The notes: generated by a model from the sequence alone, not told the origin. DNA of 64,000 nt from Paenibacillus montaniterrae (GCF_018403185.1 NZ_BOSE01000010.1:62001-126000); one strand, 5' to 3'; counted from the stretch's first letter, positions 7,931 to 17,234 are shown. Made by a program: numbers and translations.

Positions 7931-8848
7931 ATGAATTTACTTTCCTATAACGCACAATGGGTACTGCTGAGCACACTGCTGCTTGGCATGGCAGCCGGCT
8001 CCGTCGGTGTGCTCGCTTACTGGAAGCGACAGAGCCTGATGAGTGACACGCTGTCGCATGCGGCGCTGCCCGGTGTTGTCATTGGCTTTATGATTATGGG
8101 CAGCAAGCAGCTGCCGGTTATGCTGCTTGCTGCGGCAGTCAGCGCATACTTCGGCGCTTGGCTGGTGCAGTCTATTCGCAATTCCTCGCGCGTCAAGGAG
8201 GATGCAGCGATGGGGATTGTGCTTTCAGTTTTTTTCGGCTTGGGCATTATGCTGCTTACCTTCGCCAATCGCATGCCGGGTGGCGGGCAGAGCGGGCTTG
8301 ATCATTTTATATTCGGTCAAGCGGCAGCGATGGTAAGAAGCGATGTGACCTGGATGGCTATCGTAGCGGCAGTCGTATTAGTCGTTATCCTTCTGCTTTT
8401 TAAAGAGTGGAAGGTTTCGCTGTTTGATGCCAGCTTTGCACAAGGGCTAGGCTTGTCGGTACGAGCGATGAACAGCTTATATACCGCTTTGCTTGTGCTG
8501 GTTATCGTGATCGGCATTCAAGCAGTGGGCGTTATTTTAATTGCGGCATTGATGATTATCCCTGCGGTTAGCGCACGCTACTGGACTGATTCCTTTGCCA
8601 AAATGCTCATATTGTCTGCTTTGTTTGGCGGCGGTGCCGGACTAATTGGTACCTTGATCAGCACATTAGGCAAAGGTTTGCCTACCGGGCCATTTATTGT
8701 CGTATCAGCCTCGGCTATGTTCTTTATTTCGCTGCTATTTGGAGCAAGTAAAGGGCTGCTGGTCGTGCGCTACTATCGCAAGCGCGCCAAGGGCAGCGGG
8801 CAAAAAGCGATCATGGCAGGCGGGGTGACGGAAGGAGGAAGAGGATGA
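7931..8848 (+). CDS. mntC: Metal ABC transporter permease 1
   Basis: This 305-residue protein is an ABC-3 family permease with about eight to nine hydrophobic segments. The family start (WVLLSTLLLGMAAGSVGVLAYW), the LMSDTLSHAALPG block and the GVILIAALMIIPAVSARY block are typical. A second full permease follows, which is the TroCD/MntCD arrangement, not the single-permease ZnuB arrangement. A short basic tail (KRAKGSGQK) ends the protein in the cytoplasm. Its stop overlaps the next start by four bases (ATGA). Confidence 0.88.
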   Translation: MNLLSYNAQWVLLSTLLLGMAAGSVGVLAYWKRQSLMSDTLSHAALPGVVIGFMIMGSKQLPVMLLAAAVSAYFGAWLVQSIRNSSRVKEDAAMGIVLSVFFGLGIMLLTFANRMPGGGQSGLDHFIFGQAAAMVRSDVTWMAIVAAVVLVVILLLFKEWKVSLFDASFAQGLGLSVRAMNSLYTALLVLVIVIGIQAVGVILIAALMIIPAVSARYWTDSFAKMLILSALFGGGAGLIGTLISTLGKGLPTGPFIVVSASAMFFISLLFGASKGLLVVRYYRKRAKGSGQKAIMAGGVTEGGRG

Positions 8849-9735
8849 GCTATTCAGCATGGATTTTATTAACGGCTTCATTAGTAGGAATGTCCTGCGG
8901 TCTGGTTGGCGTGCTGTTAATTTTGCGACGTATGGCGATGATGGCGGATGCGATCAGCCACTCCGTGCTGCTCGGTATTGTAGTGGCTTATTTGGTCACC
9001 TTGCAGCTCAGCGGCATTCATATGTTTATCGGCGCGATTATTGCTGGTCTTGTTACAGCACTTCTAGTCCAATCCTTTCATCAGCTTGGCGTACAGCAGG
9101 AGGCGTCGATCGGAATCGTGTTCACGACGCTGTTTGCGATTGGCGTTATTTTAATCTCGACCAAGGCAGGCAACGCCCATCTTGACATTCAGCATTCCTT
9201 AATGGGTGAAATCACATTTATTCCGTGGAATACAGTGGAGCTGCCGTTTGTTGGCTCTGTACCGATGGCAGTCGTCAGCCTAAGCATCGTTTTGCTTATT
9301 GTGCTGCTGGTCCTGCTGCTCTTCTACAAGGAGTGGAAGCTAACTTCATTTGACCCGGTATTTGCCGCAAGCATTGGCATTCCTGTGACGCTTATGCACT
9401 ATATCTTTATGTCGCTTGTTTCGATTACGAGTGTTGCAGCCTTTGATGCAGTAGGGGCGATTATGGTTGTAGCCATGCTGATTACACCAGCATCTGCCGC
9501 CTACTTGTGGACGGATAAGCTGCCAACGATGCTCGTGTTAAGCTGCAGCTTTGGCGTTGCCGCAGCATGGATCGGGTATTATGTGGCAGTATGGCTGGAT
9601 ACGTCTATTTCAGGGGCGATGGCGTTCGCAACAGGCATCATTTTCCTGATTAGCTTCATTGCAGCTCCACGCTACGGCATCATCGCCAAGCATCGGCGCT
9701 CGCGGGCCAGTGCAGCGCTCACTGAGCATGCGTAG
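8845..9735 (+). CDS. mntD: Metal ABC transporter permease 2
   Basis: This 296-residue ABC-3 permease is a paralogue of the preceding gene; it has the same MADAISHSVLLG and GAIMVVAMLITPASAAYLW blocks. The two permeases probably form the heterodimeric channel of an MntABCD/TroABCD type importer. It starts in an ATGA overlap with mntC, behind GGAGGAAGAGG. It is the last gene of the operon and is followed by a hairpin at 9773-9818. Confidence 0.88.
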   Translation: MSYSAWILLTASLVGMSCGLVGVLLILRRMAMMADAISHSVLLGIVVAYLVTLQLSGIHMFIGAIIAGLVTALLVQSFHQLGVQQEASIGIVFTTLFAIGVILISTKAGNAHLDIQHSLMGEITFIPWNTVELPFVGSVPMAVVSLSIVLLIVLLVLLLFYKEWKLTSFDPVFAASIGIPVTLMHYIFMSLVSITSVAAFDAVGAIMVVAMLITPASAAYLWTDKLPTMLVLSCSFGVAAAWIGYYVAVWLDTSISGAMAFATGIIFLISFIAAPRYGIIAKHRRSRASAALTEHA

Positions 9736-9772
9736 CATGCTGGCGCCATTGCAATCATCTATTATATACGAC

Positions 9773-9826
9773 AAGGACTCACGAGCCTATCGACCAGCCG
9801 ATACGTTGGTGAGTCCTTTATTGTTT
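9773..9826 (+). terminator. Terminator after the metal operon
   Basis: Outer arms AAGGACTCAC (9773-9782) and GTGAGTCCTT (9809-9818) enclose a small inner ATCG/CGAT stem. A T-rich TATTGTTTT follows on the plus strand. The end of the sugar porter gene lies opposite, so it may work for both. Confidence 0.65.
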
Positions 9827-9834
9827 TCAGTTTT

Positions 9835-11250
9835 TTATCGCGCCTGCTCGTATTCTACAGGCTGAAGCGTGCGCGCAGATAAATTGTCCTGCCAAAGCGT
9901 CTCGATTTGCTCAAGCGGCACATCCTTTGTTTCGGGAACCTTTTTCCATGTGAAGAAGAAGGTAAACAGAGAAAGCACGGCAAATGCAGCAAATGTTGCA
10001 GATGAACCGATTGATGCCAGCAGCGACGGGAACGATTGTGAAACGATGTAATCTGCAATCCATAGCGACATCGAACCGATAGCAGTCGCAATACCGCGTA
10101 CATGATTCGGGAAAATTTCCGACATGATGACCCATACAACTGGTCCAAGCGACACAGCAAAGGAAGCGACATAAATGAGCAGAAAGACAAGCAATAATGT
10201 GCTGTTTGTTTCTGCAGCATTAAATGCGAAACTGATCACAATCAGGCTGATCGCCATGCCTGCCGAGCCAACCATCAACAGCTGCTTGCGACCGACCTTA
10301 TCTATCAGCCATATTGCAACAATTGTAAATACAAAATTGATGAAGCCGATCAAAATCGTTTGGACGAGCGCGGCGTTGGTGCCGGCTCCTGCTTGCTTGA
10401 AAATTTCCGGTGCATAGTACATAACCGCATTAATCCCAGTAAACTGCTGCATCACAGCCAGCACAACACCTACAATAAGCGCAGCCTTCAGTGTTGGGCT
10501 TTGGAACAGCTCGCGAAAGCTACCTTTTTTCTGCTTGAACGATTGCTCAATATCGTCCACTTCCAGCTTCGCCAGCTCTGAGCCGTGAATTCTGTTCAAA
10601 ATCGTAAAGGCCTGCTCGCGATGCCCCTGCTTCATTAACCAGCGCGGGCTTTCCGGCACAAACAATAATGCGATTAGAAAGATAATGCCCGGTATCGCGC
10701 CTACGCCAAACATCCAGCGCCAAGCATATTCCACCTGCCAGGCGTGCTCGCCGCTATTGGAAATCCACAAATTTACAAAATAAACGAGAAAAATGCCTGT
10801 AACGGTAGCCAGCTGGTTCAAGGCAACGAGGCGGCCACGATAGCGAGCCGGTGCAATTTCGGCATTGTACAGCGGACATAGCGTTGAGGTAAGACCGATG
10901 CCAAGGCCGCCAATGATGCGGAATAAAATATAAGTGTTAAAGCTGTCAGGCAATGCTGAGCCGATACAGCTAACGATAAATAAAAGGGCAGCACCAATCA
11001 GTACGCGCTTTCTGCCAAATTTGTCGCTCAGTACGCCAGCGAACGCTGCGCCTACAACACAGCCGACGATAAGGCTGGATACCGCCCATCCGACCTGAAA
11101 ATCAGTTAAGCTGAAGCGATCACCCATAAAGCCGATCGCGCCTGAGACAACAGCAGTATCGAAGCCGAACAATAAGCCGCCAATAGCAGCAACTATGGAT
11201 ATAAGAGTGACAAATTTGAGGCTAGCATCTTGTTGTTGTATGTTACTCAT
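9835..11250 (-). CDS. Sugar porter of the major facilitator superfamily
   Basis: This 471-residue permease is a sugar:H+ symporter of the XylE/AraE/GalP type with 12 predicted membrane segments. Family signatures are GFDTAVVSGAI in helix 1, DKFGRKRVL after helix 2, PESPRWL before the central loop, QQFTGINAVMYYAPE in helix 7 and DKVGRKQLL in the second half. A GGAAAGGA site precedes the ATG. The gene stands 144 bases downstream of a three-gene sensor operon on the same strand, and two inverted-repeat sites lie in that gap. The sugar could be xylose, arabinose, galactose or glucose; sequence alone does not decide. Confidence 0.88.
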   Translation of the reverse strand: MSNIQQQDASLKFVTLISIVAAIGGLLFGFDTAVVSGAIGFMGDRFSLTDFQVGWAVSSLIVGCVVGAAFAGVLSDKFGRKRVLIGAALLFIVSCIGSALPDSFNTYILFRIIGGLGIGLTSTLCPLYNAEIAPARYRGRLVALNQLATVTGIFLVYFVNLWISNSGEHAWQVEYAWRWMFGVGAIPGIIFLIALLFVPESPRWLMKQGHREQAFTILNRIHGSELAKLEVDDIEQSFKQKKGSFRELFQSPTLKAALIVGVVLAVMQQFTGINAVMYYAPEIFKQAGAGTNAALVQTILIGFINFVFTIVAIWLIDKVGRKQLLMVGSAGMAISLIVISFAFNAAETNSTLLLVFLLIYVASFAVSLGPVVWVIMSEIFPNHVRGIATAIGSMSLWIADYIVSQSFPSLLASIGSSATFAAFAVLSLFTFFFTWKKVPETKDVPLEQIETLWQDNLSARTLQPVEYEQAR

Positions 11251-11299
11251 TAAGCATCCTTTCCAGCATAGTTATGCTTCAATCAGTTTAGTGTACGAG

Positions 11300-11312
11300 T
11301 GCTATTCTAGCA
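11300..11312. promoter_or_regulatory. Inverted repeat TGCTA-N3-TAGCA, proximal copy
   Basis: TGCTATTCTAGCA is a perfect 5-3-5 inverted repeat about 50 bases upstream of the sugar porter start. Its minus-strand form contains TAGAAT, which could serve as the -10 element of the porter gene. No good -35 is visible, as expected for an activated promoter. Confidence 0.5.
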
Positions 11313-11355
11313 TGCGCTGCACGTGCTGAGGGAAAGAGATGCCTTCACTTATTTG

Positions 11356-11368
11356 TGCTAAGCTAGCA
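11356..11368. promoter_or_regulatory. Inverted repeat TGCTA-N3-TAGCA, distal copy
   Basis: TGCTAAGCTAGCA repeats the arms of the site at 11300-11312 exactly with a different three-base spacer. The two sites are 56 bases apart, between the YesN-type regulator gene and the sugar porter. Confidence 0.5.
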
Positions 11369-11394
11369 TATTTTTAAGCGTGCCAGCAGCGGGT

Positions 11395-12735
11395 CTACTG
11401 CTGCGAGCGATAAGCCGAAGGGGTCATGCCGGTTACTTTCTTGAACACGCGGCTAAAATAGTTAGGATCATTGTAGCCGACCAGATAGCAGATTTCCTTC
11501 AGGCTCATCTCCTTGTTGCCCATCCATTGCTTCGCTTTTTCAATGCGAATCCGTGTAATATAGTCGATAAAGGTTTGGCCGGTTTGCTGCTTGAACACTT
11601 TGCTGAAGTAGTACGGATTGAGATGCACATGCTCGGCTACCTCCTCCAGCAGCAGCTCGCGTTGATAATTGCGGGCAATATAGCTAAGGGCGGCGTCGAT
11701 CATGGAAAAGGTTTGCTGCTCGCGCTCCTGTTGAATAAGCTTTATCGCCTGCTGCACATAAGCATAGTGCTCGGCTTTGCTAGAGAGAAGCGGCTGTGGA
11801 CTAAGATGCTCTATGTCCTGAAACAAGCAGACATGACTGCTGTCCACCGCTGTAGTTGAGGCGAATACCGCTTCGAAGTAGGAGCGGCGCGCGCCGGCTA
11901 CGCCCTCATGCTTATTGCCGATTCCAATCTGCACTTCCTGCTCTGGAATAGTCTGCTTGCAGCGCTCCAGCAGCTCACTGCTAACCGAACGGGCATGCTG
12001 CAGCAGTGCCTCGGGCTTATCGCGGTCGGCCTCGCGTGCTGTAAGAAACAGCACGATATGCTCATGAACGAACGGGCTGCTTATATAGCGATCATAGCCG
12101 TGTATGCTGGCTTGCTGCTGGAGCAGTTGTTGCACCTGCTGCTCCAGCAGCTGGCGATGCTGTTCGCCTTGCGGCAGGGCTACGACGACCGCACACAGAC
12201 CTTCCAGCTCCAATTGCAGCGAGTCGGCGATGGCTAACAATTCCTGCTCATTTGCAGCGGCTGAAATAAGCCGCAGCGCCAGCTCCGCCTTTACAAGCGG
12301 CAGCAGCTCCTGCAAGCGCTGCTCCTTTGCTTGCTGCGAGCGGGCTGCTTCCTGCTCCAGCTCGATTTCAGCAATAAGCCGCTTCACTAAAGCTGCAATT
12401 TCCTGACGGTTGGCAGGCTTTACGATATAGTCCTTGGCGCCGAGCCGCACGGCTTCCTGCGCGTAGTCGAAGTATTCATAGGCGGTTACTAGCACAAATT
12501 TTGCTTGCGGCAGCAGCTGGCGTATAGCGCGCAAAGCAGCCAGCCCATCCATGCCGGGCATGCGAATATCCATAAAGATGATGTGCGGCTTATGAATGCT
12601 CGCCTGCTGCAGCGCATCGCGTCCGTTCCCGGCTTCGATTACCTCGGTTGGCTGGTCTACCATTTGGTCAATAATCCAGCGCATTCCCTCGCGCTCCAGC
12701 GCCTCATCATCTGCAACTAATATGCGGTACAACAT
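11395..12735 (-). CDS. YesN-type response regulator with AraC DNA-binding domain
   Basis: The 446-residue protein has an N-terminal receiver domain (acidic pair DDE near residue 9-11, phospho-acceptor Asp in FMDIRMPGMDG, Lys in YIVKP) and a C-terminal AraC domain with two helix-turn-helix units (LEEVAEHVHLNPYYFSKVFK and LKEICYLVGYNDPNYFSRVF). It is the last gene of a three-gene operon: its ATG shares one base with the stop of the kinase gene. It most likely activates the sugar porter gene immediately downstream. Confidence 0.9.
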   Translation of the reverse strand: MLYRILVADDEALEREGMRWIIDQMVDQPTEVIEAGNGRDALQQASIHKPHIIFMDIRMPGMDGLAALRAIRQLLPQAKFVLVTAYEYFDYAQEAVRLGAKDYIVKPANRQEIAALVKRLIAEIELEQEAARSQQAKEQRLQELLPLVKAELALRLISAAANEQELLAIADSLQLELEGLCAVVVALPQGEQHRQLLEQQVQQLLQQQASIHGYDRYISSPFVHEHIVLFLTAREADRDKPEALLQHARSVSSELLERCKQTIPEQEVQIGIGNKHEGVAGARRSYFEAVFASTTAVDSSHVCLFQDIEHLSPQPLLSSKAEHYAYVQQAIKLIQQEREQQTFSMIDAALSYIARNYQRELLLEEVAEHVHLNPYYFSKVFKQQTGQTFIDYITRIRIEKAKQWMGNKEMSLKEICYLVGYNDPNYFSRVFKKVTGMTPSAYRSQQ

Positions 12736-14168
12736 TACTCCTCCTTCTGCTTCGGTATGCGAAGTGTGATCGAAGTGCCTTTGCCTTGCGCACTCTCGAT
12801 TTCAACCTGATGCTCATCTCCGTACAGCAGCTGCAAGCGGCGAAACACATTGCGGGTACCGAGTCCTGTCGATTGTCCGACAGAGGGCAGCTTAGTCTGC
12901 TCCTTGTCTGTATATTGCAGCAGCTGCAGCCTTGTTGGCTCGCTCATGCCTGAGCCATTGTCGGCGATAGCAATCCAGGTATAGCGTTCATCGCCGTAAA
13001 TCGTTAGCGTAATCTGTGCGCCATGCTCGAGCTGCTCGATGCCATGGACGAATATATTTTCCAAAATCGGCTGAATGGTAAGCACAGGGACAGTCGTATC
13101 CAGCTGCGCTTCATCAATGTCCATATGAAACTGAACCCGCTCACGATAGCGCGCCTGCTGAATGTACACATAGTCGCGCGCATGCTTCACTTCATCCCGC
13201 AGCGGAACCTGGCTGTCCAGCTGCTTGAGGCTGTAGCGAAGCAGGTTGGATATCGCAACTGTAAGATCGCTCGTCCGCTCCGCGCCTTCGATGAGCGCTA
13301 GCTTGGATACGACATTCAGCGAATTGAAGAGGAAATGCGGATTGATTTGACTTTTCAGCACCTCGAGCTCCATTTCCTTCAGCTGCTTGTCCTTTTCCAG
13401 TGTTTCCTTTTCCTTGGCGATATATTGCTTCAGCTGCACCTGCATGCGCTGAAAGGCGGTGCCCAAGCTATGAAATTCATTTTGCTTGGGGGAAAGGGGA
13501 ATAGGCCCATCCAGCTTGCCCTGGGAGATAGCCTCCGCAGTTTGAACAAGCTCGCCAATTGGCCTGGAAATCGACTGCGATATGATATAGGCAAGCCATA
13601 AGCAAAGCAGCAATACGCCGAGCAGCAAAATGATGCCTGAAATGCGCATAAAGGACATATTTTGCAAAATGCTGTGATAGCGAGTCTCGTAGGCAGCCAG
13701 CTCAAGGCTGATCAAGCGGAAGCATTCCTCGGATATATAAGAGGCGACCAGCTGAGCCTCCTCCACATAAGCGCTCAAGGTGAGCGTTTCTTCCTCAGCC
13801 ATCGCATCGTTAAACTGCTGTGCATGCTCCAGAAAGGTTGCAAGCAGCTTCTGCAGGCTTAATGCCTCAGCTTCAGCGTTGGATGGCGGCGAGTAGCCTT
13901 GCAGCTGCTCCTGCAGCGAGGCGATCTGCTCGGAGTTGGTCTGCAGGGCGCTGATCTGCTCTGGCAGGCGACTTGTTAGCCAGCTCCCGGCAAGCTGCAC
14001 TTGGTGCTGCACACGTTCCTGGACGCGCTCATAGACTAGCATTCGCTCCTGAAGCTGAGCGTAGCTTTGATTAACGCGATGGCTGCTGTCGAACAGCAAT
14101 AGGCTGATTGCGCTATTTACGACGAACAGGAGCGGGATCATCATAAATAGCAGCGTGCGAATCTTCAC
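12735..14168 (-). CDS. YesM/LytS-type sensor histidine kinase
   Basis: This 477-residue kinase has an N-terminal membrane helix, an extracellular helical region of about 140 residues, a second membrane helix (near 175-200), a HAMP domain, a His_kinase box with the phospho-acceptor His in SQINPHFLFNSLN, and an HATPase domain (DNGSGM and GLGTRN boxes). It starts with GTG in a GTGA overlap with the preceding gene, behind GGAGG seven bases upstream. It probably receives its signal from the membrane-anchored sugar-binding protein encoded just before it. Confidence 0.9.
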   Translation of the reverse strand: MKIRTLLFMMIPLLFVVNSAISLLLFDSSHRVNQSYAQLQERMLVYERVQERVQHQVQLAGSWLTSRLPEQISALQTNSEQIASLQEQLQGYSPPSNAEAEALSLQKLLATFLEHAQQFNDAMAEEETLTLSAYVEEAQLVASYISEECFRLISLELAAYETRYHSILQNMSFMRISGIILLLGVLLLCLWLAYIISQSISRPIGELVQTAEAISQGKLDGPIPLSPKQNEFHSLGTAFQRMQVQLKQYIAKEKETLEKDKQLKEMELEVLKSQINPHFLFNSLNVVSKLALIEGAERTSDLTVAISNLLRYSLKQLDSQVPLRDEVKHARDYVYIQQARYRERVQFHMDIDEAQLDTTVPVLTIQPILENIFVHGIEQLEHGAQITLTIYGDERYTWIAIADNGSGMSEPTRLQLLQYTDKEQTKLPSVGQSTGLGTRNVFRRLQLLYGDEHQVEIESAQGKGTSITLRIPKQKEE

Positions 14169-15130
14169 GGCTTGTCCTCCAATCGGAAATCGGTCAGCAC
14201 CGTGGTAGATACGTAGTCCTCCACTTCATAATCTCCGCCATTGTAGTAGCGATACAGCACCTCAATCGCTTGCTTTCCGATAATCTCCGGCTGCTGCACG
14301 ATGCTGCCGATAATGCGGCCTTCTGCAATAAGCGCTTCAGTATTCGATAAATTATCGAAGCCAAGCACAGCTACATGTTGCTTATCCAATGCATCCAGCC
14401 CGTCTACAATACCGACCGCATCCAGACCGCTTAAGCCAACGATTACATCAATAGACGGGTGCTGCTCCAGCATGGCGACAGTCATTCTGGCTGCCTGCAG
14501 CCGCGAAATATTGGAAAGCCGGATATCAACTATACTTGCCTCCGACAGCTCCGCAACTGTATCCTGAAAAGCTTGTAGTCGCGCAAGCTGATTTTGAGCC
14601 TCCTGACTGCCAATAATAACGCCGATCTCGCTAACCGAATCGATCCGCTCCAGCATCAGCTCGGCTAATTGCTTGCCGGCCGCTGCATTATCTGTGCCAA
14701 CATATGCAATTCTTTTGCTCTGTGGCGCGTCAGTATCGACCGTTACTACAGTTATATTTTTTTGCTTCGCTTCTGCTATCAGCTCTTCATGGGCTGATAG
14801 GCCCTGCATAATAATTGCGTCTGGCCTGGAGGAAATCGCTTTCTGCAAATAGCGCTGCTGCTCTGCGGCATCATGACGTCCTGGTCCCGTATATTGCAGC
14901 AGGTAGCCATACTGCTCCGCTTGCTGCCTTGCCCCTTGCTCAAGCAGCTTCCAATAGGGGGTATCAAGCTCCGGGGCAATTAAAATAACCCGTTTGTGCG
15001 CAGCATTAGGCGAGGGTTGCAGCTTCATATCAGACAGCGAGGCGTTGATGCGCAGCGCCGAGGCAATAAATACAATTAACGAGCCGAGCACAATAAGCGA
15101 TAAAGCAACTGAAATGATGCGTTTAAACAT
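14165..15130 (-). CDS. Membrane-anchored periplasmic-binding-type sugar sensor protein
   Basis: The 321-residue protein is a type I periplasmic binding fold (RbsB/XylF-like; VILIAPELDTPYWKLLEQGA, DAIIMQG, VTVDTDAP and VLGFDNL blocks). It has an N-terminal membrane helix but no lipobox Cys and no permease or ATPase beside it. In Clostridium, XylFII-LytS-YesN is a known three-component set in which such a protein senses sugar and drives the kinase; the gene order here is the same. I infer a sensing role, not transport. A TTGTCA-N17-TATAAT promoter lies upstream at 15211-15239. Confidence 0.82.
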   Translation of the reverse strand: MFKRIISVALSLIVLGSLIVFIASALRINASLSDMKLQPSPNAAHKRVILIAPELDTPYWKLLEQGARQQAEQYGYLLQYTGPGRHDAAEQQRYLQKAISSRPDAIIMQGLSAHEELIAEAKQKNITVVTVDTDAPQSKRIAYVGTDNAAAGKQLAELMLERIDSVSEIGVIIGSQEAQNQLARLQAFQDTVAELSEASIVDIRLSNISRLQAARMTVAMLEQHPSIDVIVGLSGLDAVGIVDGLDALDKQHVAVLGFDNLSNTEALIAEGRIIGSIVQQPEIIGKQAIEVLYRYYNGGDYEVEDYVSTTVLTDFRLEDKP

Positions 15131-15210
15131 ACGCTGCTCCTTTTTGCCAGATTATATCGTAGCATGACCGATTAGCCATCGTACTATGAATTCGCTACAA
15201 TACGCAGTTG

Positions 15211-15239
15211 ATTATACAGCGAAGCACAGCGCATGACAA
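15211..15239 (-). promoter_or_regulatory. Promoter of the three-gene sensor operon
   Basis: On the minus strand TTGTCA (rc of 15234-15239), a 17-base spacer and TATAAT (rc of 15211-15216) form a good sigma-A promoter about 80 bases before the sensor gene start. Confidence 0.6.
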
Positions 15240-15337
15240 AAGCACCATTGCCTTTAAAAAATAAACAAGCCAGCAGAAAAGCAAGGCAGCAAATAATAAG
15301 TCATTAGGAGAAATGGAAATGGAGGGTAGAAAAACAT

Positions 15338-15597
15338 CAGCGGAGGAGCAAAGCAATCGGAAAAACACAAGTGCCATGCTAGCGCTTCTAGCATCCTACT
15401 CACGTTCAAGCTTCTTGGGCATGGCTGCAAGAAGGCCCCAGCGGAGGAGCAAGCAATCCGAAAAACGCAAGTGTGTCGCCTTTAACATCGTAATGCAACC
15501 ATAAAAATTCAAATAGAGAGCATTACGATTTAAAAAGCGACTGGAGGATGCTTGCTCCGGAGCGCTGACTGGAGGATGCTTTGCTCCGGAGCGCTGA
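15338..15597. repeat. Palindromic intergenic repeat block
   Basis: The gap of nearly 500 bases between the sensor operon and the PucR gene has no gene but much structure. A 35-base unit beginning CAGCGGAGGAGCAA occurs at 15338-15373 and 15439-15473. A 28-29 base unit beginning CTGGAGGATGCTT occurs in tandem at 15541-15568 and 15569-15597 and is partly the reverse complement of the first. Between them lies a long hairpin (15475-15541) whose core arms ATCGTAATGC and GCATTACGAT are perfect. A further inverted repeat, TGCTAG-N5-CTAGCA, is at 15377-15393. This could be a MITE-like or REP-like element, and part of it may end the PucR transcript. Confidence 0.65.
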
Positions 15598-15623
15598 CAC
15601 AAGCTTCCAATGAGGCAAATGAA

Positions 15624-17168
15624 TTACGGGGAGGCTGCGAGCTTATAGAAAACGAGTGCAAGCTTCAATTGCATAAGATGACTCATCTTCTTGAAGTCGA
15701 GCCCGAGCAGCTCGCTAACCTTATCAATGCGGTACAGCACAGTATTGCGATGAACGAACAGTGCCTTTGCGGTCTCGGACACACTGGCTTCATGCTCTAA
15801 ATAAGCGTCCAATGTTTTAAGGATTTCTGCTTTGTATTGCTCATCCTTTTCAAGCAAAGGACGCAGCAGGCTACTGCTGAACTGTGCGCGTATCGCTGGA
15901 GGGATTTGTTGTAAAATATAATTGAACTCAAGATCAGCAAAGCGAATAAGCTGCTTCGTAATCTTAAGCTGCTCACACATTTCCAGTGCATGCAAGCATT
16001 CCTCATAAGCAGCGAGCAGCTGCTGCAGTTGGGTTTTCGGCTTGCTGATTGCGATTTGCAGCCTTGGATGGCTGTCTCCTGCCAGCAGCTTCTCCAGCTC
16101 AGCTTCTACGGCCTGGGGATTGGCATGCTCATCTTGCTGCAGCATAATGGTAATGAGCTGCTGCTCATCGATCAGATTAAAGCAGGCAAAGCCATAAGTG
16201 CTGCCAAGCAGATTAAGCTGTTGTCCGAGCCGCTGCAGCTGCTGCTGGTTATCGCGCGGCTTGACGGAGGCAATCAGGCATGTATAGGATTGAGCGGCTC
16301 TGTGCTTTCCCCAATAAGCCGCCGCCGCTTGCACGAATGCCTCATCACTTATTTTATGCTGCAAATAAAGCTGCAGCGCCAACGACCAGCGATAGCTGTC
16401 TGGTGACAGCTCTGCATTCATGAACCGCCCAAGATGAGCGGCAAGCACTTCTGCTGCCTGGATAAACAGCAGTTCTTCCTGGGCATAGCAGTATTCGCGC
16501 TTTAGTACAATAAGCAAATAGCCGATGCATTCATGATGTGACATAATAGAGAGGCAGCAAATGCTATTTTCTGTTTTAATATACATATCTGCAGCAGCTT
16601 TATCAGGAACATGCTCCAGCAGCTTTTGCGGCTTCAAGCCGCTGTTGTTAAAGAGCAGCTGCTTGCTGCAGCTGATTATCGCGATCGGGTAGTTGAGAAT
16701 ATAAGCGATGTTGTCAAATAGGGCAGCAGGCTGCTCATCCTGCAAGGCAAATCTCATAAGCTGTCTTTGCTTATCGATTAATGCTGATTTTTCCTTATGT
16801 GAGTGGATTGTATGCAATAATTGCTGTTCTAAATCGTGGAGCGGCGCTTCATCACTTATTTGAATAAGTGGAAGCTGCAAGGCGTCGCATTGTTCAATAA
16901 GCTGCCTAGGAATCCCTTTATCGGCTATAACCAGCGCCGCAGCATGCTGCTCATCCAATACCTGCACACAGCTGGCAAGCTCGATTGGATCCTGGATAGA
17001 GGTTGACGGAAGCACAACTAGCTCACCGTAATTAATGAGATGATTTTGGGCAAGCTGATTTCGCACATGTACATCGCAAAGATTGCGAGCGATGCCTTCT
17101 GCCCCAGCAATGAGCTGACCATGTGCTAAAGGTGATAGTTTCAAGGCGTCTCCAATAGAAAGCGTCAT
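15624..17168 (-). CDS. PucR-family transcriptional regulator
   Basis: The 514-residue protein has the PucR N-terminal domain (about 1-120), a central GGDEF-like region, and the C-terminal PucR helix-turn-helix with the family block VSETAKALFVHRNTVLYRID (about residues 462-481). The ATG at 17168 is chosen because GGAGGAGG lies eight bases upstream; the 12 extra residues up to 17204 are unsupported. A minus-strand promoter TTGATG-N17-TAAAAT is at 17206-17234. It is divergent from the two-gene chromate-type transporter, which it probably controls together with itself. PucR relatives often respond to purines or other small metabolites, but the ligand here is unknown. Confidence 0.87.
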   Translation of the reverse strand: MTLSIGDALKLSPLAHGQLIAGAEGIARNLCDVHVRNQLAQNHLINYGELVVLPSTSIQDPIELASCVQVLDEQHAAALVIADKGIPRQLIEQCDALQLPLIQISDEAPLHDLEQQLLHTIHSHKEKSALIDKQRQLMRFALQDEQPAALFDNIAYILNYPIAIISCSKQLLFNNSGLKPQKLLEHVPDKAAADMYIKTENSICCLSIMSHHECIGYLLIVLKREYCYAQEELLFIQAAEVLAAHLGRFMNAELSPDSYRWSLALQLYLQHKISDEAFVQAAAAYWGKHRAAQSYTCLIASVKPRDNQQQLQRLGQQLNLLGSTYGFACFNLIDEQQLITIMLQQDEHANPQAVEAELEKLLAGDSHPRLQIAISKPKTQLQQLLAAYEECLHALEMCEQLKITKQLIRFADLEFNYILQQIPPAIRAQFSSSLLRPLLEKDEQYKAEILKTLDAYLEHEASVSETAKALFVHRNTVLYRIDKVSELLGLDFKKMSHLMQLKLALVFYKLAASP

Positions 17169-17205
17169 AGCTAGACCTCCTCCATAATGAACTAGCGATA
17201 ACACT

Positions 17206-17234
17206 ATTTTATGTAATATTTCCTAACACATCAA
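17206..17234 (-). promoter_or_regulatory. Promoter of the PucR-family gene
   Basis: The minus strand has TTGATG (rc of 17229-17234), a 17-base spacer and TAAAAT (rc of 17206-17211), about 40 bases before the start codon. Confidence 0.55.

Noticed and set aside
15313..15602. Small ORFs on both strands in the repeat block
   Set aside because: They consist mostly of the repeat units themselves, lack ribosome sites and do not look like proteins.
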